A stretch of 64,000 nucleotides of DNA from the NCBI RefSeq assembly GCF_009765875.1, contig NZ_LMUP01000002.1, positions 62,001 to 126,000 on the forward strand, in the 5' to 3' direction. Below are positions 9,563 through 18,522 of this stretch, one piece after another; the first letter of the stretch is position 1; each line of letters opens with the position of its first letter. The stretch comes from Pedobacter sp. L105 (lineage in GTDB: Bacteria > Bacteroidota > Bacteroidia > Sphingobacteriales > Sphingobacteriaceae). Position numbers and translations under genes: made by a program. The notes under the pieces are model-generated. The model worked only from the letters and a program-made list of their open reading frames with translations. It made no database searches and was not told the DNA's origin.

Positions 9563-10096
9563 TTACAGCGAACTGGAAGGATAAGTCTCATCGTCTGTTT
9601 CAATTTCATCAACCGCTTTATGAATTTCTTTGATATCCGTCTCTGCTTTCATTTCCTCTAGCTGGCGGTCTAACTTACTTTCCAAACCCATATGCTGGTG
9701 GATCTCATGTATCATCGTCAGCATTTTCGTAATCTCCTGCTCTGCCCTTACGTTTACCTCAAAATCCACCCGTTGTCTGATCGTTTCAATCTTTCCCTGT
9801 CTGTTCTGGTTGATCAGAACAGAAACCGACAGTACAATGGCAAATAACGATACTGCCATTTCCAAAATGGGAAAGGGAAAGGGATCAAAAGGTTTAAGAT
9901 GAGGGATAAGATTTAAATTCCACGTTATCCAAACCGAAAAAACAATCAGGCACACTAAAAGGAAAACCATGCTTCCTAATATCTTTATAATAAATAAAGA
10001 CACGTGGTCTTTAACCGTCTTTGTGAAATCCAGGGAAGACTTGAGCTTTGGATCTGAGGGGGAAAGCGTATCTAACTGTTCTTTGATTAAGCTCAT
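9563..10096 (-). CDS. DUF1003 family membrane protein
   Basis: 177 aa. Two transmembrane segments (~38-60 and ~78-100) flank the family signature FDPFPFPILEMAVSLFAIVLSVSVLINQNRQ, followed by the conserved R.d.e..VN..AE.EI helix. A long charged, probably cytosolic, coiled-coil C-terminus follows (HEIHQHMGLESKLDRQLEEM). DUF1003 proteins are inner-membrane proteins of unknown function. It is followed on the same strand side by a small hydrophilic protein, a common pairing of stress-type genes. The frame ends in a Ser-rich tail. Confidence 0.88.
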   Translation of the reverse strand: MSLIKEQLDTLSPSDPKLKSSLDFTKTVKDHVSLFIIKILGSMVFLLVCLIVFSVWITWNLNLIPHLKPFDPFPFPILEMAVSLFAIVLSVSVLINQNRQGKIETIRQRVDFEVNVRAEQEITKMLTMIHEIHQHMGLESKLDRQLEEMKAETDIKEIHKAVDEIETDDETYPSSSL

Positions 10097-10147
10097 CTTT
10101 TTAGAAGTACTTTGGATAACTGATTAAGCTACTATTTAAATAACAGT

Positions 10148-10339
10148 TTAAGCCTGATCATCTGCGTCTATTTCTGTTCCTTCCTCATCAATTCTCATAT
10201 GTTCATCGCCGGTATTATGTGCTGTACGCTCTGTCTGATCTGCCTGTTTTTTTTGCTGATCACTACCCGGCAAATTGCCCTGCGCTGGTGATACCTCAGT
10301 ATGAGCTGTTTTATGGCTGTTTGATTCCTGGTTTTCCAT
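10148..10339 (-). CDS. small hydrophilic hypothetical protein
   Basis: 63 aa, very rich in Gln, Asn, Asp, Glu, His and Thr, with no hydrophobic segment. It starts MENQESNSHKTAHTE and ends EGTEIDADDQA. The composition resembles small intrinsically disordered stress proteins found in Sphingobacteriaceae. It lies 51 bp upstream of the DUF1003 gene on the same strand, so they may be co-transcribed. No motif is recognised. Confidence 0.6.
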   Translation of the reverse strand: MENQESNSHKTAHTEVSPAQGNLPGSDQQKKQADQTERTAHNTGDEHMRIDEEGTEIDADDQA

Positions 10340-10686
10340 AAGGTGGTTGTATTAAATTATACACTATCAACAACGGAATTTGATTTTAGTTTACCGTAAA
10401 AATACGTGATGCAAATGACGCAATACCCTTTTAACAATTAAACGTGCGGGATGCAGGCAACAAGTTAACTGCTAATTTACAGCAAGAGTTGATCTCACTG
10501 GCTTTAATTGCTATTAATCGGAATAGAATTTTCACTAGAAAAACTAAATTTTTAGAAATTATCCTTTCGGGAAACCTCAACGTAAAAATACGCTCAAAAG
10601 CTTTTAATTGGTATTTATCTTACAGAAATAAATCATTAAGAGTATGGAACGCAGATTGCAACACCTTATTTATAAACCATCTACCT
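10340..10686. other. intergenic region, divergent promoters expected
   Basis: About 347 bp between the divergent small protein and sigma-factor genes. An open frame runs through it into the sigma factor from a GTG at 10444. Its translation is basic and lacks any sigma-region similarity, so it is treated as non-coding leader. Confidence 0.45.
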
Positions 10687-11241
10687 ATGATCACTAATTC
10701 TATCAATTCACAAATCTGCACACACGAATCATCTCTTTATTCCTTTGCAGTTAAGTTTACCCGTAACCATGAAGACGCAAGCGACCTGGTTCAGGATACC
10801 ATGCTTAGAGCCATCCGTTATGCCGGTATGTATAAAGAAGGAACTAACCTTCGCGCCTGGTTATATACCATTATGAAAAATACCTTCATCAACAATTATA
10901 GGATGAGCGAGGCAAAAAATAAGGTGGTGCAAACCCACGAAGACCTGACCTCATTACATCTGCTGAAAAGTGCACCCCAAAATCTGGCAGAAGATCAGTT
11001 TATAGGTGAAGATATCAATAAAGCACTAAAAAATATTAGCCCTGTTTACTCGGCTCCCTTCAACAGGTATGTGGAAGGCTTTAAATACCAGGAAATTGCA
11101 GAAGAGTTTCATATACCTATAGGAACCGTGAAAACCAGAATTCATATTGCCAGGCAACTTCTAAAGAAAAGTCTTAAAATATACAATCGGGGAATAGATA
11201 AATATGTAGAAGATTTTAGCGGGCTTGAAATAAACAATTAA
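10687..11241 (+). CDS. ECF-type RNA polymerase sigma-70 factor
   Basis: 184 aa from the ATG at 10687. Region 2 is clear: LYSFAVKFTRNHEDASDLVQDTMLRAIRYAGMYKEGTN.LRAWLYTIMKNTFIN is the standard ECF sigma2 domain with the DA.DL.Q.T signature. Region 4 (FNRYVEGFKYQEIAEEFHIPIGTVKTRIHIARQLLKK) carries the helix-turn-helix that reads the -35 element. No anti-sigma gene is adjacent, so control may be transcriptional or by a distant partner. The frame is open 81 codons further upstream, but that part has no family similarity. Confidence 0.9.
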   Translation: MITNSINSQICTHESSLYSFAVKFTRNHEDASDLVQDTMLRAIRYAGMYKEGTNLRAWLYTIMKNTFINNYRMSEAKNKVVQTHEDLTSLHLLKSAPQNLAEDQFIGEDINKALKNISPVYSAPFNRYVEGFKYQEIAEEFHIPIGTVKTRIHIARQLLKKSLKIYNRGIDKYVEDFSGLEINN

Positions 11242-11305
11242 GCCATAAAGTGGTTATAAACGAGGTTTTGAATTAATGGTACAAAACAGCGGGAGGTAAT
11301 TCACC

Positions 11306-11725
11306 ATGAAAAAAGAATTGGAAAGGTTTATCAATGCACAGCATACCAATTATCATCAGGCATTGGCAGAAATAAAAAAAGGCAAAAAGCAAAGTCACTG
11401 GATGTGGTATATCTTTCCCCAGATCCAGGGGCTTGGCTTTAGTGAAACAGCAAAGTTCTACGCGATAGCAGATCTACAAGAAGCTGCTGCTTATCTGCAG
11501 CACCAAATATTAGGCAGCAGGTTACTGGCCATCAGTAATGAACTACTCAAACTTCGAAACAGTGATGCGCATCAGATATTTGGAAGTCCTGACGATCTCA
11601 AACTAAAATCATCTTTAACCTTATTTTCATGCTTACCAAATGCCGATCCGGTTTTTCAATTGTTATTGGATAAATTTTTCAACGGAGCAAAAGACAGCAG
11701 AACGCTGGAAATATTAAAAAAGTAA
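11306..11725 (+). CDS. DUF1810 family protein
   Basis: 139 aa, the full length of this family. The signature SHWMWYIFPQIQGLG.S..A..YAI appears at residues ~31-52, followed by the conserved LGSRL..I...LL and DDLKLKSSLTLF segments. DUF1810 proteins are small, helical and cytosolic, with no established function. Some databases mislabel them calpastatin. An unusually good Shine-Dalgarno-like GGGAGG lies about 9-14 bases before the ATG, which is rare in Bacteroidota and supports this start. Confidence 0.9.
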   Translation: MKKELERFINAQHTNYHQALAEIKKGKKQSHWMWYIFPQIQGLGFSETAKFYAIADLQEAAAYLQHQILGSRLLAISNELLKLRNSDAHQIFGSPDDLKLKSSLTLFSCLPNADPVFQLLLDKFFNGAKDSRTLEILKK

Positions 11726-11734
11726 ATTAAGCTT

Positions 11735-11757
11735 AAAAGCTGCTAATCAAGCTTTTT
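11735..11757 (+). terminator. intrinsic terminator after DUF1810 gene
   Basis: AAAAGCT at 11735-11741 pairs with AGCTTTT at 11750-11756 around an 8-nt loop and ends in a T-run. Confidence 0.6.
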
Positions 11758-11879
11758 AACTGCATTGTTCATTCCGTTCATTATCCAAAATTTTGCGGCA
11801 ATCACATCAAAAATGTGTTAATTAGACTAAGAAATATAGTATTAATAAGGCCTATAGCCCTAAATAATCCTAAGCAATT

Positions 11880-13334
11880 ATGTTATCGATTGAAAATCTA
11901 AGATCTGTTTTTGAGTTTTCTCCCATTCCATCGCTGATAGTTTTCCCGAATACGCCTGTTTATACCATTGCTTACGTCAACCCTGCATTTATTAACCTCA
12001 CCAAAATTGGTTCTCAGCCTGTTCAGGGGACTGGCCTTTTGAGCTTCCTGAAACACATTGCGCATCCTGTCATCACCAGATTGCCAGAAATAAAACAACC
12101 TCCCGAACTTTTTGAATTACCTGCCGATAAAACCCATCCTATTAAAAACGAATTGGAAGAAACGAATTATATCATCTATTATCCGGCAGGATTTACAAAT
12201 TGCCCCGATGAGCAACCGGAACTAAAACCTTTTGTCACTGCTGAACGGGATGAAAAGCAATTAAGTCTTCATGCTTATGGCATTAACCGGGGCCATTATG
12301 CCAATGCCCTTCATCATGAGTTTTTACCTGCTTTGCCACCACGCAGAACAGAACTTGTTACGCTAAGGACTAAGAATCTCCTGGAAAGATTTAGCTTTTT
12401 AATCCAGGAAGGGTCTGACCTGATCGCTGTCCTCGACCCCGCAGGTAATTATCTCTATGTAGCACCTTCAACCGCCAATGTACTTTCTCTTTCCCCTAAC
12501 CACTTCGCCGGAAAAAATGCTTTCAATTTTGTCCATCAGGATGACCGGGAAAGAATAATCCGAGAATTTTCCCTTTTGCCTGCAATGGGCCGCATTAAAA
12601 TACATCCCTATCGTTTTGCCATAGGGCACGGCGAATTTAGATGGATTGAAACCATTATTACCGATCAAACCCATGATCCTGCCATAGGGGGATTTGTTGC
12701 CAATTCAAGGGATGTAACCCATCAAATTGAGCAAAATAATAAAACCAGGGAAAGTATTGAGCGCTTCAATATCTTATCCAAGGCAACAAGCGATGCTGTG
12801 TACGACTGGAATTTCCTAAGTGACGAGATGATATGGAATAAGGGAATTGAAGGGATTTTCGGTTATAAACAAAGTAAAGATTTCAAAATAGACTGGTGGT
12901 ATAACAGGGTTCATCAGGATGATATCCCCAGGGTATGGAAAAGTTTAAATGTGAATATTGCGGCCAAACGATCGCGGTTCACTGCAGAATACAGGTTCAA
13001 ATGTGCTGACGGGTCGTACAAATATGTGCTCGACCGCTCTTTTCTGGTTTATAATGAACACGGCTCCATTATCCGCATGATGGGTTCAATTCAGGACATT
13101 ACAGATAAAGTTACCTATGTGAAAAACATCGAATCGCAAAACTGCCGTCTCAAAGAAATTTCCTGGATGCAATCGCACGTGGTAAGGGCACCTTTGGCCA
13201 GGTTGATGGCTTTAGCTGAGCTGATCAGACTGGAATTTGATAAAGGGCATGACCTGATGAAACATTTTGAAGACTCTGCCCAGGAGCTTGATAAAATCGT
13301 GCGCAGCATTATTAAAAAAGCTGAAGATGTCTGA
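11880..13334 (+). CDS. PAS-domain sensor ending in a HisKA-like helix, no ATPase domain
   Basis: 484 aa. A degenerate N-terminal PAS (~1-60) is followed by a linker and two well-formed PAS/PAC domains. The first is at ~165-280 (LLERFSFLIQEGSDLIAVLDPAGNYLYVAPS..., GGFVANSRDVT). The second, PAS_3-like, is at ~290-410 (FNILSKATSDAVYDWNFLSDEMIWNKG, MGSIQDIT). The protein ends with WMQSHVVRAPLARLMALAELI containing His433 and 51 more residues. No HATPase boxes exist. The ending is clearly homologous to that of the GAF-PAS protein at 2703. It presumably dimerises or is phosphorylated in trans. Confidence 0.87.
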   Translation: MLSIENLRSVFEFSPIPSLIVFPNTPVYTIAYVNPAFINLTKIGSQPVQGTGLLSFLKHIAHPVITRLPEIKQPPELFELPADKTHPIKNELEETNYIIYYPAGFTNCPDEQPELKPFVTAERDEKQLSLHAYGINRGHYANALHHEFLPALPPRRTELVTLRTKNLLERFSFLIQEGSDLIAVLDPAGNYLYVAPSTANVLSLSPNHFAGKNAFNFVHQDDRERIIREFSLLPAMGRIKIHPYRFAIGHGEFRWIETIITDQTHDPAIGGFVANSRDVTHQIEQNNKTRESIERFNILSKATSDAVYDWNFLSDEMIWNKGIEGIFGYKQSKDFKIDWWYNRVHQDDIPRVWKSLNVNIAAKRSRFTAEYRFKCADGSYKYVLDRSFLVYNEHGSIIRMMGSIQDITDKVTYVKNIESQNCRLKEISWMQSHVVRAPLARLMALAELIRLEFDKGHDLMKHFEDSAQELDKIVRSIIKKAEDV

Positions 13335-13367
13335 CAATTACTACTGCTCACCAAGCCGTTTTGTTCG

Positions 13368-14444
13368 TTAATCCTTTTTTGCAGGCTCCTGACTTTTCAC
13401 TTCATTCCCTATTCTTTCCTGTAAAGCTTTAATAAAAGCATTTTTAAGTATGCCCAAAAAGGTTTGCCATCCACTGGTTTTAGGATCCCTGATATTTCCC
13501 TTTATAGGCGCTACCGTAGCGATCTTTTTGGTCTTTGGGTTCTCAACAGCCTTAGCAAACAAACCAACAATTGCTTTTTTTGCCACCCTCAGGATGCCAC
13601 CTTTTTTCTTGATATCCTTTTTTACGTTGAGTACCTTAAGGTCTTTAATAAAGGGTTTCACATAACCGTCCATCTCGCCATTCGTCAATTTCAGTTTACT
13701 GAATACGGATAAGTCGCCCCTCTCTATATCAAATTTCACATTGGCCTCCAGAAAACCGTTCAGACTGATTAAATTGACACCGGTTAACTGCATCCCCATA
13801 TCAAAATCTGGAATATCTTTCAGCACATTCACTTTCATATGCGCCTGTAGATGTCCGTTACCAATAGATGTACCGCTAAGGGTTACTGTAGAAGGCAGTG
13901 GTGAAGCAGCCTTTTGTACATTGGCCAGGTTGATTGCCGTGAGCTGTAAATGATCAATATGCAGGTTCACATTAGGTTTTTTCTGGAAATCGAGATAGGC
14001 AAAACGGCCATCATTTACCTGGAGCCTGTTAATCGTGATTGGCATCAGGGCTTTCACCGTTTTTGTCCAGCTGTCTTTTGAAGGTTCTTTCGACAAGTCT
14101 TCAGTAGCCAAAATATTGATCACCGGCCTGTCGGCTACAATCTTGCTGGCCAGTCTTCCTTTGAATAAAGCCCTCCATTCAATAGCAAGATCGGCATGGT
14201 CGATGGTTAAAAAAGGATACTTTGCAGGATCAACCTTTTTCCTGAGTTCCAAACCTTTGATCACATAAGCTCCACGGATCAGGTGAATATCTATATCTGC
14301 TACGTGACCCGTATAACCCGGCAGTTCATTGAGTTTTTTATTTACATAGTTTTTCACGATACCGGGCAGCGCAATCCTGATGATCACGACCAGCATGAGG
14401 ATAACGATAATAATGATATAGGAAGGTTTCAGAAATTTCTTCAT
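13368..14444 (-). CDS. DUF748/AsmA-like membrane-anchored protein
   Basis: 358 aa. An N-terminal membrane helix (YIIIIVILMLVVIIRIALPGIV, ~9-30) is followed by YVNKKLNELPGYTGHVADIDIHLIRGAYVIKGLELRKK, the typical opening of DUF748/AsmA-type proteins. Repetitive beta-rich sequence follows, which in this superfamily forms long envelope-spanning bridge folds. The C-terminus (GNIRDPKTSGWQTFLGILKNAFIKAL) matches the family's usual tail. It is likely inner-membrane anchored with a periplasmic body, possibly acting in lipid transport or outer-membrane assembly (family inference). Confidence 0.85.
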   Translation of the reverse strand: MKKFLKPSYIIIIVILMLVVIIRIALPGIVKNYVNKKLNELPGYTGHVADIDIHLIRGAYVIKGLELRKKVDPAKYPFLTIDHADLAIEWRALFKGRLASKIVADRPVINILATEDLSKEPSKDSWTKTVKALMPITINRLQVNDGRFAYLDFQKKPNVNLHIDHLQLTAINLANVQKAASPLPSTVTLSGTSIGNGHLQAHMKVNVLKDIPDFDMGMQLTGVNLISLNGFLEANVKFDIERGDLSVFSKLKLTNGEMDGYVKPFIKDLKVLNVKKDIKKKGGILRVAKKAIVGLFAKAVENPKTKKIATVAPIKGNIRDPKTSGWQTFLGILKNAFIKALQERIGNEVKSQEPAKKD

Positions 14445-14508
14445 ACCGGTTTAACAACAGCTATTTAAGATTGTTTAAATATTGATAAACTGCTTATAAA
14501 TAAAGTGG

Positions 14509-15123
14509 TTAGCTATTATAATCCTCTACATCAAACTTTTTATCCTTATGGTAATATTGCCTGTCTGCTTCAGTGATCTCCCGTAATATCCTGCAGGGGT
14601 TTCCCACGGCAATTACATTAGCAGGAATATCTTTGGTTACTACACTGCCAGAACCAATTACCGCATTTTCACCAATATGCACACCCGGGTTTACTACCGT
14701 ATTCCCTCCTATCCACACATTATTCCCGATCGTAATTCCTATACCATATTCATAACCAGAATTTCTGGAATCGGGATGCAGCGGATGCCCGGCGGTGAAA
14801 ATAGATACATTGGGCCCAAATAGTACGTTATCCCCGATAATCACTTTTGAAACATCTAAAATAACACAGTTATAATTGGCCGTAAAGTTATTTCCCACTT
14901 CAATATGTTTACCATAATCACAATGGAAAGGGGCCAGAAAAGTGACATTAGTCCCTGCTTTTCCTAAAATATCGCGGATAGATTTATCTATTTTCTCCGT
15001 TTCATCAGGTCGGTACAGATTGTAATTATAGATCTTCATCTTGGTTTTCAGCTGCTCTTCTGCAAGTCCGTCCAGCCATGCTTTGTACGGCAGGCCAGCT
15101 AACATTCGTTCCTTTTGGTTCAT
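14509..15123 (-). CDS. sugar O-acetyltransferase (maltose/galactoside acetyltransferase family)
   Basis: 204 aa. It begins with the Maa/LacA N-terminal helical module (KERMLAGLPYKAWLDGLAEEQLKTKMKIYNYN) and continues into hexapeptide repeats forming a left-handed beta-helix (VGNNFTANYNCVILDVSKVIIGDNVLFGPNVSI). The catalytic His is in FTAGHPLHP, followed by IGNNVWIGGNTVVNPGVHIGENAVIGSGSVVTKDIPANVIAVGNPCRIL, the usual acetyl-CoA-binding end. Predicted to transfer acetyl from acetyl-CoA to a sugar hydroxyl in the cytosol. The physiological sugar is unknown. It is divergent from the helicase gene. Confidence 0.93.
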   Translation of the reverse strand: MNQKERMLAGLPYKAWLDGLAEEQLKTKMKIYNYNLYRPDETEKIDKSIRDILGKAGTNVTFLAPFHCDYGKHIEVGNNFTANYNCVILDVSKVIIGDNVLFGPNVSIFTAGHPLHPDSRNSGYEYGIGITIGNNVWIGGNTVVNPGVHIGENAVIGSGSVVTKDIPANVIAVGNPCRILREITEADRQYYHKDKKFDVEDYNS

Positions 15124-15269
15124 TGTATCTCTTTTATAATATTGACAGCATATTACACAAAACAGCTAAAGAACGTGCCAGACTTTTATTCCTGGAGAAA
15201 TCAACTGCCCGGTTTATCAAAATAATTACTTAGTCAAAACTTTCCGTTGACTATTTAGTTAATAGCCGC

Positions 15270-16802
15270 ATGAATAACAATATGGATACAACTGCAGAAA
15301 CCACCGCAAAAAAATTATATGATTATCAGCAAAATGATATCACTGCTTTATTTGATAAACTGGAGCAAAACCCCGTTCATCACCGGCTGTTGTATCAGTT
15401 GCCTACAGGCGGTGGGAAAACGGTGATCTTTTCTGAGATCGCCAACAGGTTTATCCGTAAATACCAGAAGAAAGTTATTGTCCTTACCCACCGGATAGAG
15501 TTGTGCAGGCAAACTTCTTCCGCTTTAAAAACAGCAGGCATTAAAAATAAAATTGTTGACAGCAGCATTAAAAAGGTAAGCAGAAAAGATAACCACGATT
15601 GTTATGTGGCCATGGTAGAAACACTGAAAAACAGGATTAACGATGGCCAGATCGATATGAACGGCATTGGCCTGGTGATCATTGATGAAGCGCATCATAA
15701 TTCTTTTCACAAGTTACTGGCAGAATTTGAAAATGCAGCTATCATTGGCGTTACGGCAACACCATTCAGTTCAGACATCGATCTGCCGATGCATAAAAAC
15801 TATGATGAACTGGTTGTAGGTGAAAGCATCACCTCCCTCATTGAGCAAGGTTATCTGGCTAAACCTACTACCTGGAGATATGACGTAGAGCTGAACACAT
15901 TAAAAACAGGTTTGAACGGCGATTTCACCGTCAGCACTTCTGATGAACTATACTCCTCACCTGCCATGTTAGATCTGCTGGTACATGCTTATGAAGCACA
16001 TACTAAAAATAAAAAAACACTGATCTTTAACAACGGAATTTTCACTTCCAAAAAAGTTTGTCAGGTGTTTACAGACCTGGGTTATCCCATCAGGCACCTG
16101 GATAATGAAACTCCTGCAGCAGAGCGGATAGAGATCTTAAAATGGCTGAAGAAAACTAAAGGCGCTATACTCACATCCGTATCTATTCTTACCACAGGAT
16201 TTGATGAACCTTCTATACAAACCGTTATTCTTAACCGGGCCACGAATTCGCTTACTTTATATCACCAGATGATAGGGCGTGGTGCCAGGCGCTTACCACA
16301 AAAGAAAACCTTTACCATTATAGACCTGGGGAATAACACAGACCGTTTTGGTGAATGGAATGCCCCGCTCGACTGGCAACATATCTTTGATAACCCAGAA
16401 GCTTACCATGAAAGCCTGAGCAGCCATTCCGCTACAGAAACACATAGTATGCCTTCAGAAATGCGTTCTCATTTTCCTAATAGTCTTGAAATCTCTTTTG
16501 ATGTACAAAAAGCTTATCAGGATGCCCTGGACAGTCAGCAAAAGCCAAGGATTGTTATCCGCGATTCTATACGTCAGCATGCCCTGATGTGTATAGATAA
16601 CAGTGACACTATTCCTGAAGCTTTAACACTGATGGAAGAACTGTCTAAAGAAATAGACTGGCGGATCAAACAATATGCAAAGTGCCTTGGGAGGGTAACA
16701 AAAAATTACACCGAATGGCTAAGAGATGATTATAAAGAGCGGTTAAAAATCATGATCCAGAAACTTATCCACCGCAGGGGATTATTAAAAACAGCGGTTT
16801 AA
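15270..16802 (+). CDS. DEAD/DEAH-box superfamily 2 helicase
   Basis: 510 aa. Domain 1 carries Walker A (LPTGGGKTVIF; GGGKT at 47-51), motif Ia (VLTHRIELCRQ), the DEAH box (VIIDEAHHNSF; 139-142) and motif III (GVTATPF). Domain 2 has the helicase-C motifs (LIFNNGIFTSK, then LTTGFDEPSIQTVILNRATNSLTLYHQMIGRGAR with the arginine fingers). The helical C-terminal extension is unassigned. It resembles SSL2/YejH-like helicases of unknown role that act on nucleic acid using ATP. It stands alone, and its expression is separate from the divergent acetyltransferase. Confidence 0.9.
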   Translation: MNNNMDTTAETTAKKLYDYQQNDITALFDKLEQNPVHHRLLYQLPTGGGKTVIFSEIANRFIRKYQKKVIVLTHRIELCRQTSSALKTAGIKNKIVDSSIKKVSRKDNHDCYVAMVETLKNRINDGQIDMNGIGLVIIDEAHHNSFHKLLAEFENAAIIGVTATPFSSDIDLPMHKNYDELVVGESITSLIEQGYLAKPTTWRYDVELNTLKTGLNGDFTVSTSDELYSSPAMLDLLVHAYEAHTKNKKTLIFNNGIFTSKKVCQVFTDLGYPIRHLDNETPAAERIEILKWLKKTKGAILTSVSILTTGFDEPSIQTVILNRATNSLTLYHQMIGRGARRLPQKKTFTIIDLGNNTDRFGEWNAPLDWQHIFDNPEAYHESLSSHSATETHSMPSEMRSHFPNSLEISFDVQKAYQDALDSQQKPRIVIRDSIRQHALMCIDNSDTIPEALTLMEELSKEIDWRIKQYAKCLGRVTKNYTEWLRDDYKERLKIMIQKLIHRRGLLKTAV

Positions 16803-16820
16803 AAACCGGACTGAAAATAT

Positions 16821-16856
16821 ATCCGCCTGTTTTCGTGTTGCTGAGAACAGGCGGAA
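16821..16856. terminator. bidirectional terminator
   Basis: TCCGCCTGTT (from 16822) pairs with AACAGGCGGA (16846-16855). A-rich sequence on both sides makes it work in either direction between the convergent helicase and DUF4142 genes. Confidence 0.8.
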
Positions 16857-16861
16857 AAAGA

Positions 16862-17416
16862 TTATTTTAACGAAGACTGAATTTCTTTAGCCAGTTTGTA
16901 ATGGCCATCAATTACAGGTAAAGTATTTTCTGCAAACTCGGTAACATCAATAGAAAGGCTTTTCTCTCCTTTTTCAAAAAGTTCAATGGTTTCGCTGTGG
17001 TCTTTCACCATCATATCTATATAGTGTTTATCGAAATCAGCACCAGACATTGCTTTCATTTTAGCCATTTCTTCTTTTTGCTCAGCATTATAAACATCAG
17101 GAAGGATAATACCTTTTTGATAAGCCAGTGCTTTTAACTCATTATTGGCTTTGGTATGATCTGTAATCATCTGCTCTGCAAATGCTTTTACTTTCGGGTT
17201 TGCCGATTGAACTGCAATTTTTGCCACATCAACTTCCATCATGCCACCAAAAGCTGCTTTATCCATAAAGTTTGCATCTTCAGTAGTTACATGCGCCTGG
17301 TTGGTATAACCGCGAAGATCTACTCCATCTGCTTTGCCTGTTGTTTCATCACTACTGTTACAGGCGAACAATGTAGAACATACTCCGAGGGCGATTATAA
17401 AAGTCGAATTTTTCAT
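16862..17416 (-). CDS. DUF4142 lipoprotein
   Basis: 184 aa. A lipoprotein signal with lipobox LFAC (Cys19) is followed by a low-complexity linker and a four-helix DUF4142 domain (DANFMDKAAFGGMMEVDVAKIAVQSANPKVKAFAEQMITDHTKANNELKALA). The two-fold ferritin-like repeat is visible, with DHTKAN and KDHSETIELFEKG. DUF4142 proteins are exported, all-helical and of unknown function, and are often induced by stress in Bacteroidota. A TAnnTTTG promoter box lies upstream at 17473. Confidence 0.9.
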   Translation of the reverse strand: MKNSTFIIALGVCSTLFACNSSDETTGKADGVDLRGYTNQAHVTTEDANFMDKAAFGGMMEVDVAKIAVQSANPKVKAFAEQMITDHTKANNELKALAYQKGIILPDVYNAEQKEEMAKMKAMSGADFDKHYIDMMVKDHSETIELFEKGEKSLSIDVTEFAENTLPVIDGHYKLAKEIQSSLK

Positions 17417-17721
17417 GCTGTATTATTTGTTTATGGTTACACTGCTCAAAATTTATGCCGATGAGCGCGGGTCAAAGTTAATTATCTTATCCGAATAAAT
17501 AAACAACAAAAAAAATTAGTTAAAATGGCTATTCTGGCAGAATCAGTCCATGTTTACAGCATTTGACAGGTATCATTTCATGTGCAAATCCTGGTGTTTT
17601 GAGCCGTACAGATTTTTAATTTTTCATCTATGCGGCTCAATAATTTTGTAACGATATTTTCTTTAGCAACTGCCAGGCAAACATACAGCACAGTTAGCAT
17701 AGCACTGCGCCCGAGCTAAAC
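17417..17721. other. intergenic region with the DUF4142 promoter
   Basis: About 305 bp. The half near 17473 holds a TAnnTTTG box for the DUF4142 gene. The rest, downstream of the AraC gene, shows no gene. Confidence 0.4.
17473..17480 (-). promoter_or_regulatory. Bacteroidota-type -7 promoter box
   Basis: On the minus strand this reads TAACTTTG, an exact match to the Bacteroidota consensus TAnnTTTG. TTG-containing sequence lies ~23 bp further upstream. It would start transcription ~50 nt before the DUF4142 ATG. Confidence 0.5.
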
Positions 17722-18519
17722 TTAATTAAAAGATTGCCTGAACGCTAAGGGAGATTGGTTTGTTTTTGTCTTGAATAATTTACTGAAAGACTGTAAGTGT
17801 TTAAAGCCCAACTCATAAGCAATTTCACTGATTGAAAGTTCGGTAACGGATAACTTTTCTTTAGCTTTTTCAATCAGTTTATCATGAATATGTTGCTGGG
17901 CAGTCTTTTCTGTCAGCACACGTAATACATCACTTAAATACTTCGGTGAAAGATGTAATTGATCTGCCAGGTATTGAACCGTTGGCAGCCCTTTTGTAAT
18001 CAGATCATCGCTATTGAAATAATCGTTAAGCAATATTTCCAACCTGTCGAGTATCTGGTGATTGGTTTTTTCGCGGGTGATGAACTGGCGATGATAGAAT
18101 CTATCAGAATAGCTAAGCAGGCTTTCTATTTGCGCAAGAATGATCTGTTTACTGAACTTATCAATGTTGGAGTGGCATTCCCGCTGAATATTTTCAATGA
18201 TATTGATCAGGATAGCTTCTTCTTTTTCTGACAAAAATAAAGCTTCATTTACGGAATAATCCCAAAAAGCATATTGCTTTATTGTTTTGGCTAAAGGCGA
18301 ATTCCACAAAAAATCAGGATGAATAATTAATATCCATCCTGACTGTCTTATTTTTTCAGCTTTATTAATACTGGAAACCCCTATTACCTGATTCGGTGCC
18401 ACAAAGGACATCATGCCTTCATCAAAATCATAAGATTGTTGCCCGTACTTTAATTTGAAATTCTGGGAATTAGAAATTCGTTTTACGGCAATGGCATAAA
18501 AATCATAAACCCAACTCAT
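17722..18519 (-). CDS. AraC-family transcriptional regulator, main reading frame (split gene)
   Basis: 265 aa. The N-terminal part (SWVYDFYAIAVKRI...FKLKYGQQSYDFDEGMMSFVAPNQVIG) belongs to the effector/dimerisation domain. The C-terminal ~100 residues form the AraC DNA-binding domain (LADQLHLSPKYLSDVLR and ISEIAYELGFKHLQSFSKLFKTKTNQSPLAFRQS). This frame lacks the first ~40 residues normal for this subfamily. They are encoded immediately upstream in the same frame but separated by a TAA (see 18523-18639). Whether translation re-initiates at this ATG is unknown. Confidence 0.8.
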   Translation of the reverse strand: MSWVYDFYAIAVKRISNSQNFKLKYGQQSYDFDEGMMSFVAPNQVIGVSSINKAEKIRQSGWILIIHPDFLWNSPLAKTIKQYAFWDYSVNEALFLSEKEEAILINIIENIQRECHSNIDKFSKQIILAQIESLLSYSDRFYHRQFITREKTNHQILDRLEILLNDYFNSDDLITKGLPTVQYLADQLHLSPKYLSDVLRVLTEKTAQQHIHDKLIEKAKEKLSVTELSISEIAYELGFKHLQSFSKLFKTKTNQSPLAFRQSFN

Positions 18520-18522
18520 CGA

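Noticed and set aside
10444..10686. Upstream frame extension of the ECF sigma gene from a GTG
   Set aside because: The 81 extra codons have no sigma similarity and read as non-coding DNA; the family start is the ATG at 10687.
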